A DNA stretch of 64,000 bases from CALDTK01 sp965213735 (lineage in GTDB: Bacteria; Bacteroidota; Bacteroidia; Chitinophagales; Saprospiraceae): contig CBDCAB010000005.1 in the NCBI GenBank assembly GCA_965213735.1, positions 372,001-436,000 on the forward strand. Reading direction: 5' to 3'. Shown piece after piece: positions 1 through 8,304 of this stretch. Each line of letters starts with the position of its first letter. Position 1 is the stretch's first letter. The position numbers were made by a program, and so were the translations under genes. The notes below the pieces were generated by a model. It saw only the letters and a program-made list of their open reading frames with translations, searched no databases and was not told where the DNA came from.

Positions 1-291
1 ATTACCATTCCTGTGGTGCTGGCGATTTATATAATGTTTGCGGTGGTGCAGGCGCCCAACTCTACGCTTGCGCTCTGGTCGAGTCAGTTTCCGCTGTTCA
101 GTCCGATCGTTATGCCAGCAAGGCTCGCGTTCCATCCTCCTGTTTGGGAAGTGGTGTTGTCGGTGGCAATACTGGTGGCCACGTCTGTGTTTTTCGTGTG
201 GCTCAGCGGCCGCATCTACCGAGCGGGAATTTTGCTATATGGGAAAAAGATTGGCTTCAAGGAGATGGGCAAGTGGATGGTTCGCGGCTAG
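1..291 (+). CDS. ABC-2 type transporter permease, C-terminal fragment
   Basis: The reading frame is open from the first base of the window and ends at a TAG at 289-291, so only about 96 C-terminal residues are present. They contain two hydrophobic stretches (residues about 1-16 and 46-66) separated by a loop with FPLFSPIVMPARLA, and a basic tail ending YGKKIGFKEMGKWMVRG. This pattern matches the end of NatB/YhaP-like ABC-2 permeases, integral inner-membrane proteins that work with a separate ATPase subunit. The substrate cannot be told. The start and most of the protein lie upstream of the window. Family assignment is by recognition of the tail only. Confidence 0.6.
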   Translation: MTIPVVLAIYIMFAVVQAPNSTLALWSSQFPLFSPIVMPARLAFHPPVWEVVLSVAILVATSVFFVWLSGRIYRAGILLYGKKIGFKEMGKWMVRG

Positions 292-415
292 CAGTTGGAG
301 TCTATCCGGAGCTGGACTTGCCATGAAACCGATGTGCGGAGCCTGACGTTCCCAAACTCGCACCACGCTGCCGAATTTAGCTTGCTACTTTCGCCTTCGC
401 CTAAACTTGAGTCGT

Positions 416-1765
416 ATGCCCGTTATCGAACTGAAAGTCCCAGTTATTGGAGAGTCTGTGAGTGAAGTTACGCTCTCCCAATGGCTCGTTGCTGAAGGTG
501 ATATTGTCGAACTCGATCAGCCTATCTGTGAGTTCGAATCAGATAAAGCGACGCTGGAATTTCCTGCTGAGGCTGCGGGCAAAATCTCTTTCGTTGCGAA
601 GGAAGACGATGACCTCGAGATCGGCGCTCTAGTTGCAACTATCGACACAGATGCTGCGGGTGATGCTTCAGCTCCACCGAGTTCTGCCGACGACACAACA
701 GCCACCACTGCCGCAGACGCTGGCGCTACGGTAAGCTACGGCGATGGTAATGACACCGCTAAGGATGCACCCCCCACTGCTGAAGCGGGTAAAACTGAGG
801 CCAGCGCTGAGACCTATGCTACCGGTCACCCAAGTCCGGCAGCTTCAAAAATTCTCGCCGAAAAAGGGCTAAGTGCCAAGGACGTCAAGGGTACCGGCAA
901 GGATGGTAGAATAACAAAAGCCGACGCTACCGAAGCTACCCATGGAACCGGCAAGGCACCACATGATGCAGCTCCCGCTAAGCAGGCTCAACCCCCGAGC
1001 AACGTAAATCCAAAAGCAGCGGCGGGCGACAAGCGTTCTCCATCAGCACCTGCTGCCAACTACTCACGTGAAGAGCGCCGCGAGAAGATGTCGCGCATGC
1101 GCCGCACCATTGCCAAGCGTCTTGTCAGCGCCAAGAATACTACAGCTATGCTCACCACCTTCAACGAGGTGGATCTAAGCGCGCTGATGGATATGCGCAA
1201 GCAATACCAGGAGCGCTTCGTAGAGCGCTTTGGTATCAAGCTCGGCTTCATGTCGCTATTCTCTAAAGCATGCGCAACTGTGCTGATGGAGATGCCTGAC
1301 GTAAATGCCTTTATCGATGGCGATCAGGTGGTGTACCACGACTATGCCGACATTTCCATTGCTGTGTCGACACCGACAGGCCTTGTCGTGCCTCCTATTA
1401 AAAATGTGGAGTCTATGAGCTTCGCGGACATCGAGAATGCTATTAAGGCTATCGCGAAGAAGGCGCGTGAAGGCTCACTCACCCTCGAGGAGATGTCGGG
1501 CGGCACCTTCACCATCACCAATGGTGGCGTGTTTGGCTCAATGCTTTCGACGCCGATTCTCAACGAGCCGCAATCGGCCATCCTCGGGATGCATAATATT
1601 ATCGAACGCCCCGTCGCCGTGGATGGGCAAGTGGTGATTCGACCGATGATGTACCTCGCCCTCAGCTACGACCACCGTATTATTGATGGTTCTACTGCGG
1701 TGACTTTCCTGGTCAAGGTCAAGAATTTGCTCGAAGATCCTACAGCTATGTTGCTGGGCGTGTAG
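416..1765 (+). CDS. odhB: Dihydrolipoyl acyltransferase E2 (2-oxoglutarate dehydrogenase complex type)
   Basis: E2 core enzyme of a 2-oxo-acid dehydrogenase complex, most like the succinyltransferase of the TCA-cycle 2-oxoglutarate dehydrogenase. Read from ATG 416 (a TTG at 407 in the same frame is less likely) it is 449 residues. An N-terminal lipoyl domain carries the lipoylated lysine in ESDKATLEF (Lys44). A long Ala/Pro/Thr-rich linker follows, then a peripheral subunit-binding domain (about 138-171, ASKILAEKGL...GKDGRITKAD), a second linker, and the catalytic acyltransferase domain ending with the active-site signature DHRIIDG (about 419-425). Length and order are typical. The E1 (odhA) gene is not adjacent in the window; it may lie elsewhere. 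The succinyl rather than acetyl specificity is inferred from overall similarity. Confidence 0.9.
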   Translation: MPVIELKVPVIGESVSEVTLSQWLVAEGDIVELDQPICEFESDKATLEFPAEAAGKISFVAKEDDDLEIGALVATIDTDAAGDASAPPSSADDTTATTAADAGATVSYGDGNDTAKDAPPTAEAGKTEASAETYATGHPSPAASKILAEKGLSAKDVKGTGKDGRITKADATEATHGTGKAPHDAAPAKQAQPPSNVNPKAAAGDKRSPSAPAANYSREERREKMSRMRRTIAKRLVSAKNTTAMLTTFNEVDLSALMDMRKQYQERFVERFGIKLGFMSLFSKACATVLMEMPDVNAFIDGDQVVYHDYADISIAVSTPTGLVVPPIKNVESMSFADIENAIKAIAKKAREGSLTLEEMSGGTFTITNGGVFGSMLSTPILNEPQSAILGMHNIIERPVAVDGQVVIRPMMYLALSYDHRIIDGSTAVTFLVKVKNLLEDPTAMLLGV

Positions 1766-2016
1766 ACACTGCCGGAGTCGGTAACGCAAAGCACGTGTGT
1801 GTCTGCTCGAAGTGCAGCTTTAATGGGGCTTAGCGGCTGCTTATGTGGTCGAGAGAGTGGCTTCAATGAGGTCTCTGGCACTTGCGTCGGTAAGCTTTTC
1901 TAGGCTTCCTGAACGCACCATTTGAAAAAATTTGTTGGACTGTGCGTGTAATTCGACACGTTTTGTTGTCTTAGTAGTGCCTGGCACTTCTGCGAGGCGA
2001 CGAATCGAAATGAAAC

Positions 2017-3570
2017 ATGCTTTCCAAAACCTATGCTTCAGCCCTACAAGGTGTTGATGCTAAACTCATAACCGTCGAGACACACGCGGGAAATTCCATA
2101 ATTAATGGAGGACCTGTGCGGCACATCGTTGGCTTGCCTGATAAAGCCGTCTCTGAAGGCTTCCTGCGGATAAATCCTGCTCTACGCTCATCGGGCTACA
2201 AACCGGCTAGGCGGGTACTCACCATCAACCTCGCGCCCGCAAGCCTGCGCAAAGAAGGGTCGGCATATGATCTTCCGATTGCGGTGGGCATCCTCGAATC
2301 CACTGATCAACTCGTGCGAACGCATCCAGGTCAGATCATGCTGATTGGTGAGCTCGCTCTCGATGGCCAATTGCGCGCAGTCCGGGGTGCTTTACCGATG
2401 GCAATTGCTGCGAAAAAGCAGGGGTTTACCGGTCTTATCCTGCCGCAGACCAATGCCGAGGAAGCCGCTATTGTGGAAGACTTAGATGTGTTTGGAGCAA
2501 AGACACTGCGTGAAGTCGTGGAGCATCTCGAAGGTTCCAATCCACTTATTCCGACAGTCGCTAAAATTCACACCACTAGTTACGATGCCATGCCGTTCCC
2601 GCTCGATTTTAATGATGTGATGGGGCAGGAAAACATTAAGCGTTCACTCGAAATTGCCGCCTCAGGAGGTCATAACGCCATCTTGATTGGACCACCAGGC
2701 GCGGGCAAGACCATGCTTGCTCGCCGTCTGCCTACCATTTTGCCGCCACTCAGTTTGGATGAGGCGCTCGAAACGACGAAGATTCACTCTGTTGCGGGGA
2801 AGTTGCCGAGTGGTTTAGGGCTTGTCGCCACCCGTCCGTTTCGTGCGCCGCACCATACAATTAGTGATGTTGCGCTAGTTGGTGGCGGTGCTAATCCTAT
2901 GCCTGGCGAGATTAGTCTTGCGCATAATGGTGTGCTGTTTCTGGATGAATTGCCGGAGTTTAAGCGCTCTGTATTGGAGGTGATGCGCCAACCGATGGAA
3001 GAGCGTCGCGTCAGCATCAGTCGTGCGCGCTGGACAGTTGACTATCCGGCTAGTTTTATGCTTTTGGCCAGCATGAATCCGTGTCCGTGTGGCTTCTACA
3101 ACCACCCCACCAAAGAGTGCACCTGCGCGCCGGGCAAGGTGAAGCAGTACCTCAACAAGATTAGCGGTCCTTTGCTCGATAGGATCGACTTGCACGTAGA
3201 GGTGGTGCCTGTGAGTTACAATGAGCTTTCTCGGGAGGGACGCTCTGGCGAATCGAGTGCCACAATTGCTCAGCGGGTAGTTGCTGCTAGAGCGGTTCAA
3301 GAAGAGCGCTTTAAGCAGTATCGAGATATCCATTGCAATGCGCAAATGCCGAGTCGGCTGGTCCGCGACACCTGTCCTCTTGATCCTGCTGGTCGTCGCA
3401 TGCTCGAAACGGCTATGGAGCGGCTTCAACTATCGGCCCGCGCGTATGATCGAATACTCAAGGTTGCCCGCACGGTTGCAGATTTGGATTGTAGTAAGCA
3501 GGTAGGTGCTGCTCATCTGGCTGAGGCGATACAATTTCGGACGTTGGATCGGGGAAATTGGGCGAAATGA
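2017..3570 (+). CDS. YifB/ComM family Mg-chelatase-like AAA ATPase
   Basis: A 517-residue member of the YifB family, whose best studied relative, ComM, is a hexameric helicase promoting branch migration of incoming DNA during natural transformation. The N-terminal ChlI-like domain spans about residues 20-175. The AAA core has Walker A GPPGAGKT at 225-232 and Walker B VLFLDEL. A Cys-rich insert NPCPCGF...TKECTC precedes an arginine-bearing LLDRIDLHVEV segment and the C-terminal Mg_chelatase_C helices. The ATG at 2017 gives the family's usual N-terminus (MLSKTYASAL). The ATPase is full length. A role in DNA uptake is family knowledge and is interesting here because of the scattered uptake-word-like motif in this window, but no link is shown. 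Confidence 0.9.
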   Translation: MLSKTYASALQGVDAKLITVETHAGNSIINGGPVRHIVGLPDKAVSEGFLRINPALRSSGYKPARRVLTINLAPASLRKEGSAYDLPIAVGILESTDQLVRTHPGQIMLIGELALDGQLRAVRGALPMAIAAKKQGFTGLILPQTNAEEAAIVEDLDVFGAKTLREVVEHLEGSNPLIPTVAKIHTTSYDAMPFPLDFNDVMGQENIKRSLEIAASGGHNAILIGPPGAGKTMLARRLPTILPPLSLDEALETTKIHSVAGKLPSGLGLVATRPFRAPHHTISDVALVGGGANPMPGEISLAHNGVLFLDELPEFKRSVLEVMRQPMEERRVSISRARWTVDYPASFMLLASMNPCPCGFYNHPTKECTCAPGKVKQYLNKISGPLLDRIDLHVEVVPVSYNELSREGRSGESSATIAQRVVAARAVQEERFKQYRDIHCNAQMPSRLVRDTCPLDPAGRRMLETAMERLQLSARAYDRILKVARTVADLDCSKQVGAAHLAEAIQFRTLDRGNWAK

Positions 3571-3581
3571 AATAGGGAAGC

Positions 3582-3652
3582 CTCCGGCGGGGGGGAAGCC
3601 TGCGGCGCGTTGCCTCCGGCGGTGGGACAGCCTGCGGCGCTAGGGGCCTCCG
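3582..3652. repeat. Alternating GCCTCCGGCGG / GCCTGCGGCGC short repeat
   Basis: Just after the YifB stop, short words of the type GCCTCCGGC and GCCTGCGGC alternate about four times. In the other orientation the same words (CGCCGGAGGC, CGCCGCAGGC) form a longer cluster at 27305-27442 and degenerate versions occur at 22190-22555. It is an intergenic simple-repeat family without coding content; short open frames through it are compositional artefacts. Confidence 0.7.
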
Positions 3653-5090
3653 TGAGAAACTGCCTAATGTGACGCCTCTCACACGGAGTGGCACGGAGAT
3701 TCTGCACGGAGTCGGCACGGAGGGGTTTACTATTATCGGAGTATTTGCCCTTTAGCCTAGTGCCTCCGTGACCCTCCGTGCCCAAAGCGTAGCGCCTCTG
3801 TGGGCCTCTGTGAGAAACTGCCTAGTGTGACGCCTCCCACACGGAGGGACACGGAGATGTTGCACGGAGGAAGCACGGAGGGGCCAAGGCTATTGAAGTA
3901 TTCGACCTTTAGCCTAGTGCCTCTGTGACCCTCCGTGCCCAAAGCGTAGCGCCTCTGTGGGCCTCCGTGAGAAACTGCCTAACGGCAAGCCTCTCACACG
4001 GAGGGGCACGGAGAGTTTGCATGGAGGAGGCACGGAGGGGTTTTCTATTATCGAAGTATTCGACCTTTAGCCTAGTGCCTCCGTGACCCTCCGTGCCCAA
4101 AGCGTAGCGCCTCTGTGGGCCTCCGTGAGAAACTGCCTAATGTCACGCCTCTCACACGCAGGGGCACGGAGAGTCGGCACGGAGGAAGCATGGAGGAGCC
4201 ATCGCGTGGCTTTAAGCGAGGAGTGAGAACCGTTGCTTCTCCGGAAATCAACTTGCGAGATAAATCCTCGTCTTATGCAGATCCTGATGCATGTCAGTAG
4301 AAGCGACGGTTCAGGTATAGAAAGCCCGAGGTATATACGACGCCTCTCACACGGAGGGACACGGAGATTTTGCACGGAGGAGGCACGGAGGGATTTACTA
4401 TTATCGGAGTATTCAACCTTAAGCCTAGTGCCTCCGTGACCCTCCGTGCCCAAAGCGTAGCGCCTCTGTGGACCTCCGTGAGAAACTGCGTCATGTCAAG
4501 CCACTCACACACAGGTGCACGGAGAGGGCACGGAGGGGTTTACTATTATCGGAGTATTCGACTTTTTGCCTAGTGCCTCCGTGACCAAAGCGTAGCGCCT
4601 CTGTGGGCCTCCGTGAGAAACTGCCTAGTGTCAAGCCTCTCACACGGAGGGACACGGAGAGTTTGCACGCAGGAGGCACGGAGAGGATTACTATTATCGC
4701 AGTATTCAACCTTTAGCATAGAGCCTCCGTGACCCTCCGTGCCCAAAGCGTAGCGCCTCTGTGGGCCTCCGTGAGAAACTGCCTATTGTCAAGCCTCTCA
4801 CACGCAGGTGCACGGAGAGTTTGCACGGCGGAGGCACGGAGGGGTTAACTATTATCGGAGTATTCGACCTTCAGCCTAGCGCCTCCGTGACCCTCCGTGC
4901 CCAAAGCGTAGCGCCTCTGTGGGCCTCAGTGAGAAACTGCCTGATGTGACGCCACTCACACACAGGTGCACTGAGAGTTTGCACGGAGTCGGCACGGAGA
5001 GGTTTACTACAATCGGAGTAGTTGACCTTTAGCCTAGTGCCTAAGGCGCTGCGCAGAGCCTCAGGTGCAGGCTTAGCAGAATGAGCCGGT
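3653..5090. repeat. Array of ~158-bp CACGGAG-rich intergenic units
   Basis: The anchor word GAGAAACTGCC recurs near 3654, 3812, 3970, 4128, 4480, 4616, 4772 and 4931, giving a unit of about 158 bp, with one longer interval (352 bp, carrying an insert) and one shortened interval. Each unit contains CCTCCGTGAGA and TCTCACACGGAGG about 20 bp apart, so it can fold as a hairpin, followed by CACGGAGGGG, TATTATCGGAGTATTC, and GCCCAAAGCGTAGCGCC. No conserved gene is present. The same family occurs in the opposite orientation at 21508-21990 and as a scrap at 34205-34285. It looks like a locally amplified, non-coding dispersed repeat. Confidence 0.9.
4190..4335. repeat. Inverted-repeat-bounded insert inside the CACGGAG array
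   Basis: One array interval is about 195 bp longer than the others because of an unrelated segment. Its borders carry GAACCGTTGCTTCTC (from about 4228) and GAAGCGACGGTTC (from about 4302), imperfect inverted copies of each other about 60 bp apart. The right flank TTCAGGTATAGAAAGCCCG reappears in reverse complement at about 21687-21712, and the inverted pair GAACCGTCGCTT / AAGCGACGGTTC reappears at about 21433-21515. It therefore behaves as a small separate repeat that travels with the CACGGAG family. No coding potential is visible. Confidence 0.6.
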
Positions 5091-5138
5091 GGGAATACTG
5101 GTGCAGCTCTGATATAGTTCATCAATTATAGTTCGAGG

Positions 5139-7667
5139 TTAGAAGCTCCAATCTTTTTTCCAGGTATCAATTACATCTAAACTTACCTTTATCGTCTCAT
5201 CTTGAGGGAAAGTGCTCGAATTAGCTACGACCCCATAAACTCCTAAGCGCAACCTGCGACGCACGCCGAGCTTGAAGACCCGCTCAAGACCGACGAAGAG
5301 TTCTTCATGGCGGTAATTGTTTTCGGTAAGGTAAAGAAAGCCACCACCCGCAACGAGTTCAACGCGGGTTTGGCGAATGAGTGGTAGATTATTTGTCAGC
5401 GCTCCATTGAAGTGATGATTAGCATGAAATTCAATAAAGGGTTTGGTGGTAGATAAAGAAGTATCGAGTAGTTGAAACGATCGCAGAGGGCTCGATAACA
5501 ACAGCGGATCACTCTGCCGAAAGCGCTTCAAATCGACAAAGCGTAAATCTTTATCGTTTATGAATTCTCCCGCTTCTATCCGGTAGCGGGAGGTGCCGAA
5601 AACTCCAAGTGCTACAGTTTGTTTTAGCGAAAGCTCGATATAATCATAATCTACGTCACTACCAAAAGCACCAGACCAGCCACGCTTGTGCCGAATTCCA
5701 ACTGTTGGCCATTTACTTCCGAGTATTACTTTTTGTAGAGGCTCCGTGAGATACTTCTGAAAAGGTGTAAAATATAAGCCGAGATCTGTCCAGAAGGTTT
5801 GATAAGCTTCAAAAGGAATAGGCGCCTCATCGTCAATGATATCACTGAGAAATGTCTGCGTATTAACGGCAGGTGCAGGTTGCCTTTCGGCAAAACCAGC
5901 TTCTACATAAGAGAAAAGTCCATTCACTACTTCAATGCGATGACCAGCGCGATAACGATCTACTAAAATATAATTAGAGCGCCGCAGCTGATTGAGAAAA
6001 GCGTCGAAATCATTGATAGATTCATAGGCGCGGCCTCCATTTGCCCACACATCGCCAAGCCGTTTGGGGGCATAGCGATAACTCACCGAAACCTGCCCTT
6101 GTACATCTTCATTGGAGAGCCCGATGTTGCCGTTGATGTCGGTGTAGATGCGCGTTCCATCCGTAAAGCGGCGGGAGTAGCTCACATAAGGCCCCAGCCG
6201 AAATCCTCCTACGACATCAAATTCTATCCAGGCAGGCAGCGGACCAAACCACAGGTGCTCCTGCCGGCGGTGATCGCGAAAGCCGACGCCATCCCAAAGC
6301 ACGTCTAGAAACTGCACATTATTATAGGCTGCGTCGACACTGTCTTTGTACTCGACTGAGTTGACGCGCTGAAAAATGCTGTCGCGGATACGCACCACCT
6401 CGGCCTCATCTTGTTCGAGCGGAATCAGGCGCGCGCTGCGCCAATAGGCAGTATCGCGCTTGTATGCTTCTGCTGTTGTAACGGCCAATTCCCCGCCGAA
6501 AAATCGCTCCTCGAAAGGATAATCCAACTCGTAGTCGGTGTAGCGCAGCGTGGTACGGCCACGGAAGTTTTTTCGCTTGCCTTGCTTAGTCTGGTAGTCG
6601 AACACCTGCCGGGTAGGCAGCCAAATCGAGTCGCGGATCAGCCCGTACTCCTGCTCAAAGTTCAATTCATCGAGAAACTTCAGCGCGCCCTTCGGTAAGG
6701 AGACTTCAACCCGATTGATGGAATAAGTACGATCTGTGATATAGATGAGGCCGCTGAGGGTAGAATTGCCCGCTTTACGAGGTGTAATGCGAATTTTATA
6801 AATGAGATCGCTGCCTTCCAGCGTCGTTTCGAGCAACTTAAACTTGTAGGCAAGGACGGCTGTCGGCGCAAGAGGCGAGATCATGTTGTTGTCGGCAAGC
6901 GAGCCGAAGTCTACCTGGGCACGGTAGAAATTGAAGTCGCCATCGCCAAAAATGGGTACGAATAGTCCCGTTTTTGAACCGGAACTCTTATACGCGAGTC
7001 GCTCTTCTTTGTAATGATTTGGTGCGAGAAAGTTCAGTGTGAATTGACTTTCAACTAAGTTGAGTTTGCCGAGCAGCGCCTCTTGTTCGCGTTGCTGTAC
7101 GGCTATAGGATCTTCTGGCAGGCCGCTCTCCTCGAGTTCAGCTAGTCGTGCTTGTTCCTGACGAGCGGCTTTACGCTGCTGTCGCTTGGACCCTTCGAGC
7201 TGCTCTACATCCTCACGAGCTTTGAGGTAGACCTGTGCCCGATAGCTAGCTGCTGCGCGCAGGTTTTCTTGTCGACGTTCAGAGGCTTTGCGAATAATGG
7301 CATAGGCGGGATCGCGTTTGGACGCTTCGACGACTATTTCCTTAAGATCGGCCGCTGCGGCGTGAAGTGTGAAGTCATACTGTACCCGCTCGTCGGCGAG
7401 AATGACGGTATCGACAGTAGAGGTATAACCAACTGCACTGACAATGATGCGGTAATCACCGCGCACCGGGAGCTTGAGGTAGTAAGCGCCGAGGTCATCA
7501 CTAGATGTTCCTGTAGCCAGCTCCTCCACGAACAGGTTGGCGTAAGGCACTGGATTGCCACCTCCATCACGAACTGTCCCTTCGAGCGCCTGCGCCCAAA
7601 GCTGAGCGCTGCCAAAAAAGCAGGTGAGAATTACCAGCAGCCTTAGGCTACGCAACAGAATAGACAT
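5139..7667 (-). CDS. DUF5686 and carboxypeptidase-regulatory-like domain outer-membrane protein
   Basis: An 842-residue protein of the DUF5686 family, common in Bacteroidota. It has a signal peptide (MSILLRSLRLLVILTCFFGS, cleavage near AQLWAQA), then a CarboxypepD_reg-like beta-sandwich (about 29-105, LEGTVRDGGGNPVPYANLFV). A Lys/Arg/Gln-rich segment (about 150-190) follows and then a long region with many alternating aromatic strands ending in the aromatic residues WSF, as expected for an outer-membrane beta-barrel. The function of the family is not established; a TonB-receptor-like plug is absent. One copy of the dispersed motif (5621-5634) and one of its variant (5884-5897) lie inside the coding region. 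It is the only gene between the CACGGAG array and yqeY. Confidence 0.85.
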   Translation of the reverse strand: MSILLRSLRLLVILTCFFGSAQLWAQALEGTVRDGGGNPVPYANLFVEELATGTSSDDLGAYYLKLPVRGDYRIIVSAVGYTSTVDTVILADERVQYDFTLHAAAADLKEIVVEASKRDPAYAIIRKASERRQENLRAAASYRAQVYLKAREDVEQLEGSKRQQRKAARQEQARLAELEESGLPEDPIAVQQREQEALLGKLNLVESQFTLNFLAPNHYKEERLAYKSSGSKTGLFVPIFGDGDFNFYRAQVDFGSLADNNMISPLAPTAVLAYKFKLLETTLEGSDLIYKIRITPRKAGNSTLSGLIYITDRTYSINRVEVSLPKGALKFLDELNFEQEYGLIRDSIWLPTRQVFDYQTKQGKRKNFRGRTTLRYTDYELDYPFEERFFGGELAVTTAEAYKRDTAYWRSARLIPLEQDEAEVVRIRDSIFQRVNSVEYKDSVDAAYNNVQFLDVLWDGVGFRDHRRQEHLWFGPLPAWIEFDVVGGFRLGPYVSYSRRFTDGTRIYTDINGNIGLSNEDVQGQVSVSYRYAPKRLGDVWANGGRAYESINDFDAFLNQLRRSNYILVDRYRAGHRIEVVNGLFSYVEAGFAERQPAPAVNTQTFLSDIIDDEAPIPFEAYQTFWTDLGLYFTPFQKYLTEPLQKVILGSKWPTVGIRHKRGWSGAFGSDVDYDYIELSLKQTVALGVFGTSRYRIEAGEFINDKDLRFVDLKRFRQSDPLLLSSPLRSFQLLDTSLSTTKPFIEFHANHHFNGALTNNLPLIRQTRVELVAGGGFLYLTENNYRHEELFVGLERVFKLGVRRRLRLGVYGVVANSSTFPQDETIKVSLDVIDTWKKDWSF

Positions 7668-7765
7668 GAGTGAAAAGACCTAAAGCCAACGCATACACCT
7701 GTCGAAGTATGACGAACCTCAAGTGAGATTGTTACTGGGGGCTGGGTGTTGGGTGCTAGGGTTGG

Positions 7766-7789
7766 CCTGACCACAATGTTGTGGTCAGG
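7766..7789. repeat. 24-bp near-perfect palindrome, dispersed family
   Basis: Arms CCTGACCACAA and TTGTGGTCAGG are separated by two bases. Identical or one-mismatch copies occur at 48953-48976 and 49008-49031, and a half copy at 47444-47459. Each is associated with the GGGTGCT simple repeat. Here it sits between yqeY and the DUF5686 gene, whose start is at 7667 on the minus strand, so it could act as a hairpin downstream of neither or one gene; no U-tract follows. A dispersed intergenic repeat is the safer description. Confidence 0.75.
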
Positions 7790-7795
7790 TGGCTG

Positions 7796-8242
7796 CTAGC
7801 TAAGTTGCTTTTTCACCTCGGCGCTGATGGCTTTACCATCTGCACGTCCTCCGAGTTTGGCTTGTGCTGCGCCCATGACTTTGCCCATATCTTTCATGCT
7901 GGATGCACCGGTATTGGCAATAACTTCTTTTACCACCTGGGCCAGCTCCTCAGGGCTGAGTTGTGTTGGGAGATAAGCCTCAATGGTGTTGATCTCGACT
8001 CGTTCAGTTTCGGCGAGGTCTTCACGCCCTTGTTCTTCGTAGATTTTAAGGCTGTCTCGGCGCGACTTTACGAGCTTTTGCAGGAGTTGGATTTCGCGTT
8101 TTTCGTCTATGGCATCACCGCTCCCATCGGTTTGGGCGAGTTGGATGGCTTGTTTGATGGCACGCAGCCCACGGAGGTCGTCCTTGCGGCGTTCCTTCAT
8201 GGCGGATTTGATGTCGGCGTTGATGCGATCTTCGAGAGTCAT
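7796..8242 (-). CDS. GatB/YqeY domain-containing protein
   Basis: A 148-residue YqeY-type protein: almost entirely helical, related to the C-terminal tRNA-binding domain of the GatB amidotransferase subunit. The start is taken at the ATG complementary to 8240-8242 (MTLEDRINADIKSAMKERRK), which is the family's normal N-terminus; the open frame extends 16 codons further upstream without similarity. The C-terminal part GASSMKDMGKVMGAAQAKLGGRADGK is the conserved hinge of the domain. The exact function of free-standing YqeY is not settled. It follows the large secreted-protein gene on the same strand. Confidence 0.9.
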   Translation of the reverse strand: MTLEDRINADIKSAMKERRKDDLRGLRAIKQAIQLAQTDGSGDAIDEKREIQLLQKLVKSRRDSLKIYEEQGREDLAETERVEINTIEAYLPTQLSPEELAQVVKEVIANTGASSMKDMGKVMGAAQAKLGGRADGKAISAEVKKQLS

Positions 8243-8304
8243 GGGGGGAAGGTAGGGAGTGGGTATTCGCCGCTGGGCCAAGCTTTGCAAATAAAGCTGT
8301 GCAT

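Noticed and set aside
3653..5090. Possible CRISPR array
   Set aside because: The unit is about 158 bp and nearly uniform, with no short repeat/unique spacer alternation and no cas genes nearby.
3513..5125. Many 60-130 residue open frames through the CACGGAG array, giving peptides such as MGTEGHGGTRLKVEYF
   Set aside because: All are translations of the same repeat in one frame, broken at unit boundaries; no independent evidence of coding.
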